Below, piece by piece: positions 40,355 to 49,499 of a stretch of 64,000 nt of DNA. Source of the DNA: Sphingomonas sp. Leaf22 (lineage in GTDB: Bacteria; Pseudomonadota; Alphaproteobacteria; Sphingomonadales; Sphingomonadaceae). How positions within the stretch are numbered: position 1 is the stretch's first letter; every line of letters begins with the position of its first letter. The position numbers were made by a program, and so were the translations under genes. The DNA lies in contig NZ_LMKP01000044.1 of NCBI RefSeq assembly GCF_001421715.1, positions 1 through 64,000 on the forward strand. The letters are read 5' to 3'. Below the pieces are notes generated by a model. It was not told the origin of the DNA. It made no database searches and worked only from the letters and a program-made list of their open reading frames with translations.

Positions 40355-42154
40355 ATGCCGGCCAAGCCCCTGATCGCCGCCGCCCTCCCCGCGCTGCTGT
40401 TCGCGCTCCCCGCCACCGCCGCACCCCAAACCCCGCCGGCCCCGGCCGCGCCTGCGGTCGCACCCAAAGACTCCCCCAATTTCCTCGTCATCGTCGCCGA
40501 CGATCTGGGCTGGTCCGACCTCGGCGCGTTCGGCGGGGAGATCGCGACCCCGAACCTCGACGCGCTGGCGCTCTCGGGCGTGCGCTTCACCGGCTTCCAC
40601 ACCGCACCGACCTGTTCGCCCACCCGCTCGATGCTGATGAGCGGCGTCGACAATCATCAGGCGGGCCTCGGCACCATGGCCGAATTGTTGAGCGACGCGA
40701 CCCGCGGCCGGCCCGGTTACGAAGGCTATCTGAACGACCGCGTCGCCTCGATCGCCGAACTGCTGCGCGCCGGCGGCTATACCACGCTGATGTCGGGGAA
40801 ATGGCATCTCGGCCTGACCCCCGACCGCGAACCGGCGGCGCGCGGGTTCGACCATAGTTTCGCGCTGCTGCAGGGGCTGTCCAACCATTTCGGCGCGGAC
40901 CAGAATGCGGCATGGACGAAGGCCGAGCTCGAACCCAGCTACCGCGATGACGGCAAGCCTTCCGCCCTGCCTGCCGGCAAATATTCGACCGACTATTTCG
41001 CCGACCGGTTGATCGGTTATCTCGATCAGGCGAAGCGCGCGGGGGACGACCGCCCGTTCTTCGCCTATCTTCCCTTCACCGCCCCGCACTGGCCGCTACA
41101 GGCACCGCCGGAAACGATCGCCAGGTATAAGGGCCGCTACGATGCCGGCTACGAAGCGTTGCGAGATGCCCGGCTCGTCCGGCAGAAGCGGCTGGGGCTG
41201 GTCCCGGCGGACGCCGTCGCCCACAGCACCGAACAGGTCCGCCCATGGGCCTCGCTGTCGCCGGACGAACGCGCGATCGAAGCGCGCAAGATGGAGGTCT
41301 ATGCGGCGATGGTCGACCGGCTCGACCAGAATGTCGGGCGGGTGATCGCGGCGTTGAAGGCGCAGGGTCGCTACGACGATACGATCATCCTGTTCCTGTC
41401 GGACAACGGGCCGGAGGGTAATGAGATCGACCGGCCCTCCCCCCGGTTCAAGGTCGCCGACCCGAAGGCACCCCCGGTCGATCCCGACGCGCCGACGCCC
41501 CCCGATCCGGCCCTTCGCATCGACAACCGCCTCGCCAATATCGGTGCGGCGACCAGCTATGTCGGCTATGGCGCGGGCTGGGCACAGGCCAATTCTACCC
41601 CCTCCTGGCTGGTCAAGGGCTATCCGACCGAGGGCGGCATTCGTGTCAGCGCCTTCGCTGCGGGCAAGGGGGTGGCCGGCGGCGGACGCATCGCCACTGC
41701 CAACCTCGACGTGCGCGACATCGCGCCGACCCTGCTCGACTATGCCGGCCAGACGCAGCCGGCGACCTATGCCGGACGCCCGATCGTGGCGCATCAGGGG
41801 CACAGCCTGCGCCCGGTCCTCGCCGCCACCGCTGCCGAGGTGCGCTCGACGGACGAAGCCGTCGGCTACGAACTCTTCTACCGCCGCGCCTTGCGCAGGG
41901 GCGACTGGAAGGTCGTGTACCTGCCCGCCGGGACCAACCGCTACACCCGCAAGGGGGTCAGCACCGGGCGCTGGCAGTTGTTCGATGTCGCGCGCGATCC
42001 GGGGGAGACGCGCGATCTCGCAACGGCCGAGCCGGCACGCCTCACCGAACTGGTCGCGGCCTATGACCGCTATGCCCGGGATAAAGGGGTCGTTCCGCTC
42101 CCCGACGCACCGGCACCGGCCGCCACGGGTGCCGCCACGGGTGCGAAACCATGA
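40355..42154 (+). CDS. Secreted type I sulfatase (S1 family)
   Basis: A 599-residue exported arylsulfatase-type enzyme hydrolysing sulfate esters. A leader of about 22 residues and a Pro/Ala linker precede NFLVIVADDLGWSDLG (Asp49, Asp50 bind Ca2+). The activation site is C87-S-P-T-R in TAPTCSPTRSMLMSG; Cys87 must be turned to formylglycine. LMSGKWHLGL, FFAYLPFTAPHWPLQAP and ILFLSDNGPEGNE give further metal and sulfate ligands. A C-terminal extension carries TLLDYAGQTQP and YELFYRRALRRGDWKVVYLP. GGAGA precedes the ATG. The stop overlaps the start of the exported formylglycine-generating enzyme by 4 bp, so enzyme and activator are co-translated. Confidence 0.94.
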   Translation: MPAKPLIAAALPALLFALPATAAPQTPPAPAAPAVAPKDSPNFLVIVADDLGWSDLGAFGGEIATPNLDALALSGVRFTGFHTAPTCSPTRSMLMSGVDNHQAGLGTMAELLSDATRGRPGYEGYLNDRVASIAELLRAGGYTTLMSGKWHLGLTPDREPAARGFDHSFALLQGLSNHFGADQNAAWTKAELEPSYRDDGKPSALPAGKYSTDYFADRLIGYLDQAKRAGDDRPFFAYLPFTAPHWPLQAPPETIARYKGRYDAGYEALRDARLVRQKRLGLVPADAVAHSTEQVRPWASLSPDERAIEARKMEVYAAMVDRLDQNVGRVIAALKAQGRYDDTIILFLSDNGPEGNEIDRPSPRFKVADPKAPPVDPDAPTPPDPALRIDNRLANIGAATSYVGYGAGWAQANSTPSWLVKGYPTEGGIRVSAFAAGKGVAGGGRIATANLDVRDIAPTLLDYAGQTQPATYAGRPIVAHQGHSLRPVLAATAAEVRSTDEAVGYELFYRRALRRGDWKVVYLPAGTNRYTRKGVSTGRWQLFDVARDPGETRDLATAEPARLTELVAAYDRYARDKGVVPLPDAPAPAATGAATGAKP

Positions 42155-42993
42155 GGCGGACGGCGGTGCTGCTGCTCGCGGCGGCGGCACTGGTCTCGAC
42201 CGGCGCGTACCGCCCGACGCCCGGCTGCGATGCGACGGACCGCTGCGTCCCGATCCCCGCCGGCACGGTACTGCTTGGCGAGGACGGTGCCGGTCGACCT
42301 GGCACCGCGACCTCCGTCGCCGCGTTTCGCATCGACGCGCATGAGGTAACCAACCGGCAGTTCGCCGCCTTCGTCGCCGCCACCGGGCATCGGACCCGTG
42401 CAGAACGCGACGGCGGGTCGGCCGTGTTCGTCGCTCCCACCGAACCGGTCCCGCTCGACAATGCCGCGCGCTGGTGGCGGTTCGTGAAGGGTGCGGACTG
42501 GCGCCATCCGCAGGGGCCGGGCAGCTCGATCGCAGGGCGGTGGCAGGACCCCGTCGTGCATGTCGATCGATCGGACGCCGCCGCTTACGCCACATGGGCC
42601 GGCGGCTTCCTGCCAAATGTCGAACAGTGGGAACGCGCCGCCCGCGGCGGGCAAGCGACGCCGCGCGACGCGATGGCGTGGGCGTTCGATCATGGCAAGG
42701 CACGGGCCAATGTGTGGGAAGGCGTCTTCCCGCTGATCGATACCGGCGCCGACGGCTATGCCGGTATCGCACCCGTTGCCCGGTTCGCAGCGAACGGCTT
42801 CGGCGTGTACGATATGGTCGGCAATGTCTGGGAATGGGTCGCGGGCGATGGCGCCGTCGGACAGGTCAAGGGCGGCAGTTTCCTGTGCGCCACCAACTAT
42901 TGCGCGAACTTCCGTCCCGCCGCGTTCCAGGCGCAGGAACAGGACTTCCCGACATCGCATATCGGGTTCCGCGTCGCCTACAGCCCGAAATGA
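42151..42993 (+). CDS. Exported formylglycine-generating enzyme (SUMF1/FGE)
   Basis: A 280-residue FGE-sulfatase-modifying domain protein with an N-terminal leader (RRTAVLLLAAAALVSTGAY). Conserved parts are IDAHEVTNRQFAAFV, DPVVHVDRSDAAAYATWAGGFLPNVEQWERAARGG, YDMVGNVWEWVAGD and the copper/thiol site GGSFLCATNYC with Cys246 and Cys251 at the canonical five-residue spacing. Both active cysteines are kept, unlike the many FGE-like proteins that lack them. Some usual residues differ (RSD for WND, and no Cys after AAAY). With the overlapping sulfatase gene, the obvious job is to oxidise the sulfatase Cys87. The leader implies this happens outside the cytoplasm. Confidence 0.9.
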   Translation: MRRTAVLLLAAAALVSTGAYRPTPGCDATDRCVPIPAGTVLLGEDGAGRPGTATSVAAFRIDAHEVTNRQFAAFVAATGHRTRAERDGGSAVFVAPTEPVPLDNAARWWRFVKGADWRHPQGPGSSIAGRWQDPVVHVDRSDAAAYATWAGGFLPNVEQWERAARGGQATPRDAMAWAFDHGKARANVWEGVFPLIDTGADGYAGIAPVARFAANGFGVYDMVGNVWEWVAGDGAVGQVKGGSFLCATNYCANFRPAAFQAQEQDFPTSHIGFRVAYSPK

Positions 42994-43116
42994 CCCACCC
43001 GACCCCATTTTCGGCCGTTCGGCAGGCACCTTGGCAGTCCAGCGGCGGGCGTTAGTCCGCACGCCTACGCGGTAAAAAAGGGTGCACTATCGGGTGCGTT
43101 CGTGCATCGCATCGAT

Positions 43117-43893
43117 ATGAAGATCCGGATCCAGGCCAAGCTCGATTATCAGTTCGAGCACCCCACCGACATTCTGCTGCAGGTGGAGGCCGCGGCCATC
43201 CCGGAGCAGACGATCGAAGAAACGCATATCGACATTTCAGACAACCAGTATCTTGCCCGGGTGGATGCGCAGGACTCCATCGGGGAGCGCATATGGCTGC
43301 GAACGCAGGGTCATTTCACAGTCGATTATCGGGCAACCGTGTCAATTAACCGGCTATTGTCCGATTGCCGGACGCTGCGGATGGTCCCGCATCATCGCCT
43401 GCCCGGCGAAACCGTCCAGTACCTGATGCCATCGCGCTACTGCCCGTCCGATCAGTTCCAGAGCTTCGTCGATGCCGAGTTCGGCGGATTGGAGGGCGGT
43501 GCGAAGGTAATCGCCATTCGTGACTGGGTGAAGACCCACTTCAGCTACGTGCCGGGCGCGAGCACTGCGGAAACGACAGCGGCGGACACCTTCATACGTC
43601 GGCAAGGCGTGTGCCGCGACTACGCTCACGTCGTCATTACGCTGGTTCGCGCGGCTGGCATTCCAGCCCGGATCGCCAGTGTCTACGCTCTCGGCGTCGA
43701 GCCGCAGGACTTCCACGCCGTCGCCGAGGTCTTCATCGGCGGCGAATGGCATCTGGTCGATGCAACGGGCATGGCGCAGGAAGCAGCGATGGCCAAGATT
43801 GGCATTGGCCGCGACGCCGCCGATGTCGCCTTCCTCACCGCCTACGGGAAGGCGGTCATGAACGCGCAGCTGGTCGCAGTCGAAGCAGTATAG
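43117..43893 (+). CDS. Transglutaminase-like cysteine protein
   Basis: A 258-residue bacterial transglutaminase-like (papain-fold) protein, cytosolic as no leader is seen. The N-terminal half (1-120) is the beta domain with IRIQAKLDYQFEHPTDILLQVEAA, usual for this group. The catalytic triad is visible as Cys166 (RQGVCRDYAHV), His200 (DFHAVAEVF) and Asp215 (HLVDATG). Most such bacterial proteins are predicted peptidases or amide hydrolases; no substrate is known. I chose the ATG at 43117; a GTG five codons upstream is possible. It stands alone between the sulfatase pair and the sigma-factor cluster. Confidence 0.87.
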   Translation: MKIRIQAKLDYQFEHPTDILLQVEAAAIPEQTIEETHIDISDNQYLARVDAQDSIGERIWLRTQGHFTVDYRATVSINRLLSDCRTLRMVPHHRLPGETVQYLMPSRYCPSDQFQSFVDAEFGGLEGGAKVIAIRDWVKTHFSYVPGASTAETTAADTFIRRQGVCRDYAHVVITLVRAAGIPARIASVYALGVEPQDFHAVAEVFIGGEWHLVDATGMAQEAAMAKIGIGRDAADVAFLTAYGKAVMNAQLVAVEAV

Positions 43894-44106
43894 CTGATCA
43901 GGCAATCCGGTTTGACGGCTCCGCCCCAATAGTGGCCGTTGGCGGAAGCGTGCCGACCTCCCGCAAGCGGATATACCTTCACAATCGGCTGCCTGGGGTA
44001 TGCGTGATGGTCAAGCCGTTCCACCGACGCGGTGTTCGATAGTATGCATCGGCGCTGTCGCGGTCGCGTCACATAGCTTGCATAGGAGCAACCGCGACGT
44101 TCGAGG

Positions 44107-44687
44107 GTGACGGGTGTGAGTTGGCTCCGCGACATTGATCGATGGTTCATGGCGGAGGTGCTGCCGTTCGGCCGGCCTATCGTCGCAAGGCAACGCTGTT
44201 CTGCGGTGCCGGTGAAGCGGACGATCTGGTGCAGGAGGCCTATGCCCGCGTGCTGGCCACCGCCGATTACCGGTCGATCCAGAACCCGCGTGCCTTCGTC
44301 CTGACGATCGTCCAGAATCTGGCGATCGAACGGCTGCGTCGGGCGCAGGTCGTGTCGATCGATCATCTGGCGACGCTCGACACACTGGCGCTTGCCGATC
44401 CGGCCCCGGACGCCTTCGGCGTCGCGGCGGGCAAGGCGGATCTCGACCAACTGTTGCGGCTGATCGACACGCTGCCGCCGCAATGCGCGCGGGTGGTCCG
44501 TTTGCGAAAAATCGACGGACTGTCGCCGGGCGGGATAGCGGAAATGCTTTCCATCTCCGTCTCTACCGTGGAAAAGCATCTCGCCAAGGGATTGTCGCTG
44601 CTCACCACGGCGATGCGGACGGCGGGATCGGACGCGCAAGAGAACAGCCGGAGCGAATGGACGACCACGCAGCAGGTACGGAACTGA
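44107..44687 (+). pseudogene. ECF sigma factor (FecI-like), frameshifted near start
   Basis: A FecI-type sigma-70 factor. Region 2 reads GEADDLVQEAYARVLATADYRSIQNPRAFVLTIVQNLAIERLRRAQ. Region 4 reads LLRLIDTLPPQCARVVRLRKIDGLSPGGIAEMLSISVSTVEKHLAKGLSLL. The expected N terminus (SWLRDIDRWFMAEVLPF) is present, but in another frame starting from a GTG at 44107. The two join at about 44170, where one base appears to be missing before CGGCCGGCCTAT. Read from 44142, the intact frame gives 181 residues with a non-native start. So it is either disrupted, expressed in a slightly shortened form, or made by frame slippage. It overlaps the FecR gene by 31 bp. Confidence 0.75.
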
Positions 44688-45589
44688 CCGACGGGGCGGC
44701 GGCATGGCTGGTGGCGCTCGACGCGGGCACTGCCGATCGTGCCGCGTTCGAACGATGGCGGGATGCCGATGTCAGGCACGCCGTCGCCTTTGCCGAAGTC
44801 GCGGCGACATGGCGCACGCTGGACGGGGTGCGCGCGTTGCGACCGTTGCAGCAGCCGGCGCAGCCGATGCCTGCCCCACGCCGCGCGTCGCGTCGGATGG
44901 TCCTGCGCGGGGCGATCGGCACCGGTATCGCAGTGGCGACGGGCGGCGGCTTCGCCTACAGCGCCTATGCCCGCGACCGGGCGGAAACCGGGGTCGGCGA
45001 ACGACGGATGATCCGCATCGACGACGGATTGACGGTCGATCTCAATACCGACAGCATCCTGTACTGGCGGACCGGCGGCGATCGTCCGACCTTGTGGCTC
45101 GATCGGGGCGAGGCGGCGATCGACTGTCGCAATGGCGCGACACCGATCGACCTGCGCACCCCGTCCGGGCACCTGAAACTGGGCGGCGGGTCGTTCAACG
45201 CGCGACTGGGCGCATCGGAATGTGCCCTGACCGTGCTCGACGGCAGCGCGGCCGCCGGCGACCGTACCGCACACGGCGGCGAACGGCTGTCGCTCACCGC
45301 CGATACGGCACGGATCGAACCGGACGACGATGCCGCGATCGAGCGTATGCGCGGTTGGCGGCAGGGGGTACTGGTGCTGGAAGGCGACCGGCTCGACCAT
45401 GCGCTCGCCGAATATAACCGCTATCTGCGGCACAAGATCGCGATCGGCGAACCGAAGCTGGCCGGTCTGCGCCTCGGTGGCCGCTTTTCGACCAGCGACG
45501 TCGGCGAGTTCCTGTCGGCGATGCACGCGAGCTTCGGCATCGTCGCGCGACGCGATGCCGATGGTACGATCCTGCTGGTCACCGCATAA
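44657..45589 (+). CDS. FecR-family anti-sigma/sigma regulator
   Basis: A 310-residue FecR-like membrane protein that holds or activates the neighbouring FecI-type sigma factor in response to the receptor's state. The cytoplasmic N terminus (DUF4880-like) reads DGAAAWLVALDAGTADRAAFERWRDADVRHAVAFAEVAATWRTL. One membrane segment is at about 85-102 (MVLRGAIGTGIAVATGGGFAYSA). The periplasmic FecR domain has RMIRIDDGLTVDLNTDSILYW, IDLRTPSGHLKLGGGSFNARLG and LVLEGDRLDHALAEYNRYLRHKI, followed by a C-terminal STN-like piece. It overlaps the sigma gene and precedes the STN-bearing receptor by 79 bp: a standard cell-surface signalling order. Confidence 0.9.
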   Translation: MDDHAAGTELTDGAAAWLVALDAGTADRAAFERWRDADVRHAVAFAEVAATWRTLDGVRALRPLQQPAQPMPAPRRASRRMVLRGAIGTGIAVATGGGFAYSAYARDRAETGVGERRMIRIDDGLTVDLNTDSILYWRTGGDRPTLWLDRGEAAIDCRNGATPIDLRTPSGHLKLGGGSFNARLGASECALTVLDGSAAAGDRTAHGGERLSLTADTARIEPDDDAAIERMRGWRQGVLVLEGDRLDHALAEYNRYLRHKIAIGEPKLAGLRLGGRFSTSDVGEFLSAMHASFGIVARRDADGTILLVTA

Positions 45590-45668
45590 ATAAATTTCGG
45601 GATCGAATGGCGGTTCCGTACCGCTGATCCGTCGTTCCATCCGAACGACAGAGTGTTCGGGGGATTTC

Positions 45669-48182
45669 ATGTTTCGGTATCTGAACGGCGTCGCACTGCT
45701 GTGCGCGGCGGTGCCCGCTGCTGCCCAGGCGGCGGAGCGGACCTATCATTTCGACATCCAGGCGGGCGATGCCACCACCGCCTTCAACCGGTTTTCGCAA
45801 CAGGCCGGGGTGCAGATCCTGTTTCCCTACGATGCGTTGGCCGGGCGGCAGGTGCGGGCGCTGCGCGGCACCTATACCCGCGATGCGGCGCTGCGGCGGC
45901 TGATGGCGGGGCAACCGCTCGAAATCCGGACGCAAAGCGCGACGATGATCGCCTTGCGCGCTGTCGCTCCGACCGCCAGGCCCCGCCCGACCATCGTCGG
46001 CGAGGCGACCGCGCCGGAACCGGAGACGCAGGAGATCATCGTGCTCGGACGCGGCCAGTCGCGCCAGAGCCAGACGCTGTCGCCGCGCGAACTCGCCAAG
46101 GAAGCGCCGGGCACCTCGCCGCTCCTGACGCTGTCCAAACTGTCCGGTGTCGATTTCGTCTCGTCCGATCCGCTGGGCGCATATGAATGGGCGCAGCAGA
46201 TCACCATCCGCGGCTTCACGACCGATCAGATGGGCTACACGCTCGACGGCGTGCCGCTCGGCAACATGCAGTATCGCAACAACAACGGCCTTTCGATCGG
46301 TCGCGCGCTCATCACCGAGAATAATGGTCCGGTGACGCTGTCGCAGGGCAGCGGCGCGCTCGGCACCGCGTCGACGAGCAACATCGGCGGGACGATCGAT
46401 TTCACCTCGCTGGCCCCGACCGACGATTTCGGCATCGACGTGGCCCAGACCTATGGCAGCGCCGATACGTGGCGCAGCTTCGTCCGTGCGAACAGCGGCA
46501 TCCTGCCCGGCGGCGGGCGCGTGGCGCTGTCGTTCGCGCATCAGCATACCGGCAAGTGGAAGGGTGCGGGCAAGCAGCAGCAGGACCAGTTGAACGTCCA
46601 CTATGTGCAGCCGATCGGCGACGCGGTCACGGCGACCACCTATCTGAACCTGCAAGACCGACGCGAGGACGATTATGCCGATGTGTCGTTCGATCTGGTG
46701 AACCGGTTGGGCTGGGACGTCGACAACGTCACCGACAATTTCGCGCTCGCCGAAACGCTGGCGCGTGCATTGCAGAACGGCACCGCGGTACCTGCCCCCT
46801 ATAAGAACGCCGACGACGTCTATTACAATGGCGGCGGGGTCCGGCGCGACATGCTGACGTATGAAAAGCTCGCCTATCGGCTGTCCGACACGTTGAGCGG
46901 CAGCACGACGGCCTATTGGCATCTCGACAAGGGCATCGGCACCTTCGCCAGCCCCTATGATCCCAGCCCCGCGGCGTTCGGCGGATCGCCGGTGTCGGTA
47001 TCGGCGGTGAAGTACGGCATCGACCGCAAGGGTGTCGTTTCACGCATAGCCGCCGATCTCGGCGACCATCATGTCGAAGGCGGCATCTGGGTCGAGGACA
47101 ACCGGTTCCACCAGCAAGCCTATTATTACGGGCTGACGGCGGGTGTCGCGCCGAAACGGTTCCAGAAATTCTACCAGAACCCGTTCTTCACCCGCTGGAA
47201 CTATCGCTTCACGACGAAGGTCATGCAGCTCCATCTGGGCGATACGTGGCAGGCGACCGACGCGCTGAAGCTGAGCGCGGGCGTCAAGGCACTCGTCACC
47301 AGCAACACAGCCGAGACGATCACGAGCCGTCAGCCGATCGACGGCACGATCCGCGCCACCAACTGGTTCCTGCCCACGCTCGGCGCGCTCTACCGGATCG
47401 ACGGCAACAACGAGGTGTTCGCCGACTATACGCGCAACATGGCCGGCTTCGTCGCATCGGCCGCCAGCGGCCCGTTTTCCACGACCCAGGCCGGGTTCGA
47501 CTTCATCCGCGACGGACTGAAGCCCGAGACGACCAGCACGATCGAGGGCGGCTATCGCTATCACGACGCGGCGCTGCAACTGTCGCTGACCGGCTATCAC
47601 GTCCGCTTCGCCAACCGGCTGCTCGCCTCGTCGATCAGCGCGACGGTGGTCGGCAACCAGAACGTGCTCCAGAACGTCGGCAGCGTGACGTCCCGCGGGG
47701 TCGAGGGTGCCGCCAACTGGCGGTTCGCGCCGGACTGGTCGCTTTATGGTAGCTGGGGCTACAACGTCGCGACCTATGACGACGACGTGATCGTCCCCGG
47801 CCGCGCAGCGGTGCTGATCGCGGGCAATCAGGTCGTCGCCTCGCCGCGCAATACCGGCAATCTCGAACTCGCCTATGACGATGGCCGGTTCTGGGGTCAG
47901 GCCGGTGGCCATTATCGCAGCCGGCGCTTCTATACCTTCACCAACGACCGCCCCGTGCCGGGCGCGGCGACGGTCGACCTGTCGGCGGGCTATCGCCTGA
48001 CGGGCACAAAGGCGCGGCCGGGGGCCGAACTGCTCGTCAACGTGGTGAACCTGTTCGAGCATCGCTATTACGCCTCGCTCGGCACCAGCGGGTTCCGCAA
48101 CAGCGACCCCGACGGCACCTACACCACCTTGCAGGTCGCCCCGCCGCGTCAGGCCTATGCGACGATCCGCGCCCATTTCTGA
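45669..48182 (+). CDS. TonB-dependent transducer receptor with STN domain
   Basis: An 837-residue FecA-type receptor that both imports a ligand and signals to FecR. The leader ends near AAQAAE. The STN signalling domain (about 24-100) reads YHFDIQAGDATTAFNRFSQQAGVQILFPYDALAGRQVRALRGTYTRDAALRRLMAG. The TonB box is EIIVLGRG. The plug has SPLLTLSKLSGVDFVSSDPLGAYEWAQQITIRGFTTDQMGYTLDGVPLGNMQY and GSGALGTASTSNIGGTI; the barrel ends TIRAHF. The gene follows sigma and FecR genes, so the ligand probably induces its own receptor. Ligand unknown; the exported phosphoesterase encoded next hints at a phosphorylated compound. Confidence 0.94.
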   Translation: MFRYLNGVALLCAAVPAAAQAAERTYHFDIQAGDATTAFNRFSQQAGVQILFPYDALAGRQVRALRGTYTRDAALRRLMAGQPLEIRTQSATMIALRAVAPTARPRPTIVGEATAPEPETQEIIVLGRGQSRQSQTLSPRELAKEAPGTSPLLTLSKLSGVDFVSSDPLGAYEWAQQITIRGFTTDQMGYTLDGVPLGNMQYRNNNGLSIGRALITENNGPVTLSQGSGALGTASTSNIGGTIDFTSLAPTDDFGIDVAQTYGSADTWRSFVRANSGILPGGGRVALSFAHQHTGKWKGAGKQQQDQLNVHYVQPIGDAVTATTYLNLQDRREDDYADVSFDLVNRLGWDVDNVTDNFALAETLARALQNGTAVPAPYKNADDVYYNGGGVRRDMLTYEKLAYRLSDTLSGSTTAYWHLDKGIGTFASPYDPSPAAFGGSPVSVSAVKYGIDRKGVVSRIAADLGDHHVEGGIWVEDNRFHQQAYYYGLTAGVAPKRFQKFYQNPFFTRWNYRFTTKVMQLHLGDTWQATDALKLSAGVKALVTSNTAETITSRQPIDGTIRATNWFLPTLGALYRIDGNNEVFADYTRNMAGFVASAASGPFSTTQAGFDFIRDGLKPETTSTIEGGYRYHDAALQLSLTGYHVRFANRLLASSISATVVGNQNVLQNVGSVTSRGVEGAANWRFAPDWSLYGSWGYNVATYDDDVIVPGRAAVLIAGNQVVASPRNTGNLELAYDDGRFWGQAGGHYRSRRFYTFTNDRPVPGAATVDLSAGYRLTGTKARPGAELLVNVVNLFEHRYYASLGTSGFRNSDPDGTYTTLQVAPPRQAYATIRAHF

Positions 48183-48250
48183 CCGACCGGAACCACGGGC
48201 GGCGCGATCGGCCGGATCGCGTCGCCAGTGGCGTTTACGAAGGAACCGCC

Positions 48251-49171
48251 ATGCACCGCCGCCATCTGCTGTCCGGCGCGATCGCCGCGCCGCTTGCCCT
48301 GCCCGCCGCCCGCGCGATCGCCGGTTCGGCGGACCCGGCGTTCCGCTTCGCCTTCGTCACCGATTGCCATATCCAGCCCGAACTGGATGCGGCGCAAGGC
48401 TGCCGGCAATGCTTTCGCGAGGTCGCGCACGGACATTATGATTTCGTCATCCAAGGTGGCGACCATGTCTATGACGCGCTGGAGGTCGATCGTACCCGCG
48501 CGAACCGCCTCATGGACCTGTATGTCGAAACCGAACAGGTGATGGGGCACAAGGTCCATCACGTGATCGGCAATCACGACTGTTTCGGGGTATTCCCGAC
48601 CAGCGGGGTCGCACCGTCCGCCCCCGGCTACGGCAAGCAATATTACATCGAACGCTTCGGCCCGACCCATTACGCCTTCGACCACAAGGGCGTGCATTTC
48701 GTGGTGCTCGATTCGATCGGCCTTACTCCCGACCGCAGCTACGAAGGGCGGATCGACGCCGGCCAACTCGCGTGGCTGGCAAAGGATCTGGCGGCACAGC
48801 CCAGAGGGCGACGCATCATTGTTGCCACGCACATCCCGCTCGTCACCGCGCTGTCGATCTACGAACCGGAAGAATGGACCCGCACGCCGCACAACTGGAC
48901 CAACATCGTCAACGCGCGCGAGGTGTTGCGAACGCTTCGGCCGTACAACGTCATCGCCGTGTTGCAGGGGCACAGCCATGTCGCGGAGACGGTAACCCTG
49001 AACGGCATCCCGTTCATCACCGGCGGCGCGGTCAGCGGCAACTGGTGGCAGGGCAGTTTCCTTGGCACCGCCGAAGGGTATATGGACGTCGCGATCGATG
49101 GCGACCGGGTCATCGCGAGCTATCGGGGCTATGGGTTCCGTACCATCGAACGACGCGACGTTGTCATCTGA
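48251..49171 (+). CDS. Exported calcineurin-like metallophosphoesterase
   Basis: A 306-residue binuclear metallophosphoesterase. A leader with RR (MHRRHLLSGAIAAPLALPAARA) suggests Tat export. All metal-site motifs are present: VTDCHIQ (Asp, His), IQGGDHVYDA (Asp), HVIGNHDCFG (Asn-His-Asp), IIVATHIPL (His) and LQGHSHVAE (His-x-His). It should cleave phosphate mono- or diesters in the periplasm. It starts 68 bp after the receptor gene and is likely co-expressed, making it a candidate for processing the imported or neighbouring substrate. A GCGATC-GGCCG-GATCGC hairpin lies in the gap and may lower its expression. Confidence 0.92.
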   Translation: MHRRHLLSGAIAAPLALPAARAIAGSADPAFRFAFVTDCHIQPELDAAQGCRQCFREVAHGHYDFVIQGGDHVYDALEVDRTRANRLMDLYVETEQVMGHKVHHVIGNHDCFGVFPTSGVAPSAPGYGKQYYIERFGPTHYAFDHKGVHFVVLDSIGLTPDRSYEGRIDAGQLAWLAKDLAAQPRGRRIIVATHIPLVTALSIYEPEEWTRTPHNWTNIVNAREVLRTLRPYNVIAVLQGHSHVAETVTLNGIPFITGGAVSGNWWQGSFLGTAEGYMDVAIDGDRVIASYRGYGFRTIERRDVVI

Positions 49172-49189
49172 CCCAGAAACTATCACACC

Positions 49190-49420
49190 GGACGACGCTC
49201 CTGCGTCCCGGCTTTTGCCATAGGCGCAGAGCATCGCAAGCGCCTTGTGCCGGCCATGCTCTTTCATCTTGAATAGATTGGTGCCTTGCCGGCCTGCCTA
49301 GGCCAGGAAGCCGGCACGCAAACCATGACCCGCGAACAGGGCGGGATCATAGTCCGCTACCGCGCGCGCCTCGACGGCCGGAGCGACGGTCTGTGGGCTG
49401 ATGCCATGCGCGGTTAAACG
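49190..49420 (-). pseudogene. Tyrosine recombinase/integrase remnant
   Basis: The C-terminal part of a phage-type integrase, read on the minus strand: RLTAHGISPQTV, DPALFAGHGLRAGFLA (the H-x-L-R box), then a premature TAG, then in the same frame AGRQGTNLFKMKEHGRHKALAMLCAYGKS, containing the late His and the nucleophile Tyr. In intact relatives LT-E-AGRQGTNIFKM continues where the stop lies. The N-terminal two thirds are missing. It marks an old mobile-element insertion just after the phosphoesterase gene. Confidence 0.8.
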
Positions 49421-49499
49421 TCCTTCTCGACTGGCATATCGATGGCACCTTCCATTCCATCCTACGGCCAACGGTAAAAATTCCCGACCGTCCCGGCAG

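Noticed and set aside
48251..49171. Possibility that the phosphoesterase is a phage or mobile-element cargo because an integrase remnant follows
   Set aside because: It has no unusual composition, follows the receptor closely, and the integrase points the other way and is only a fragment; cargo status cannot be supported.
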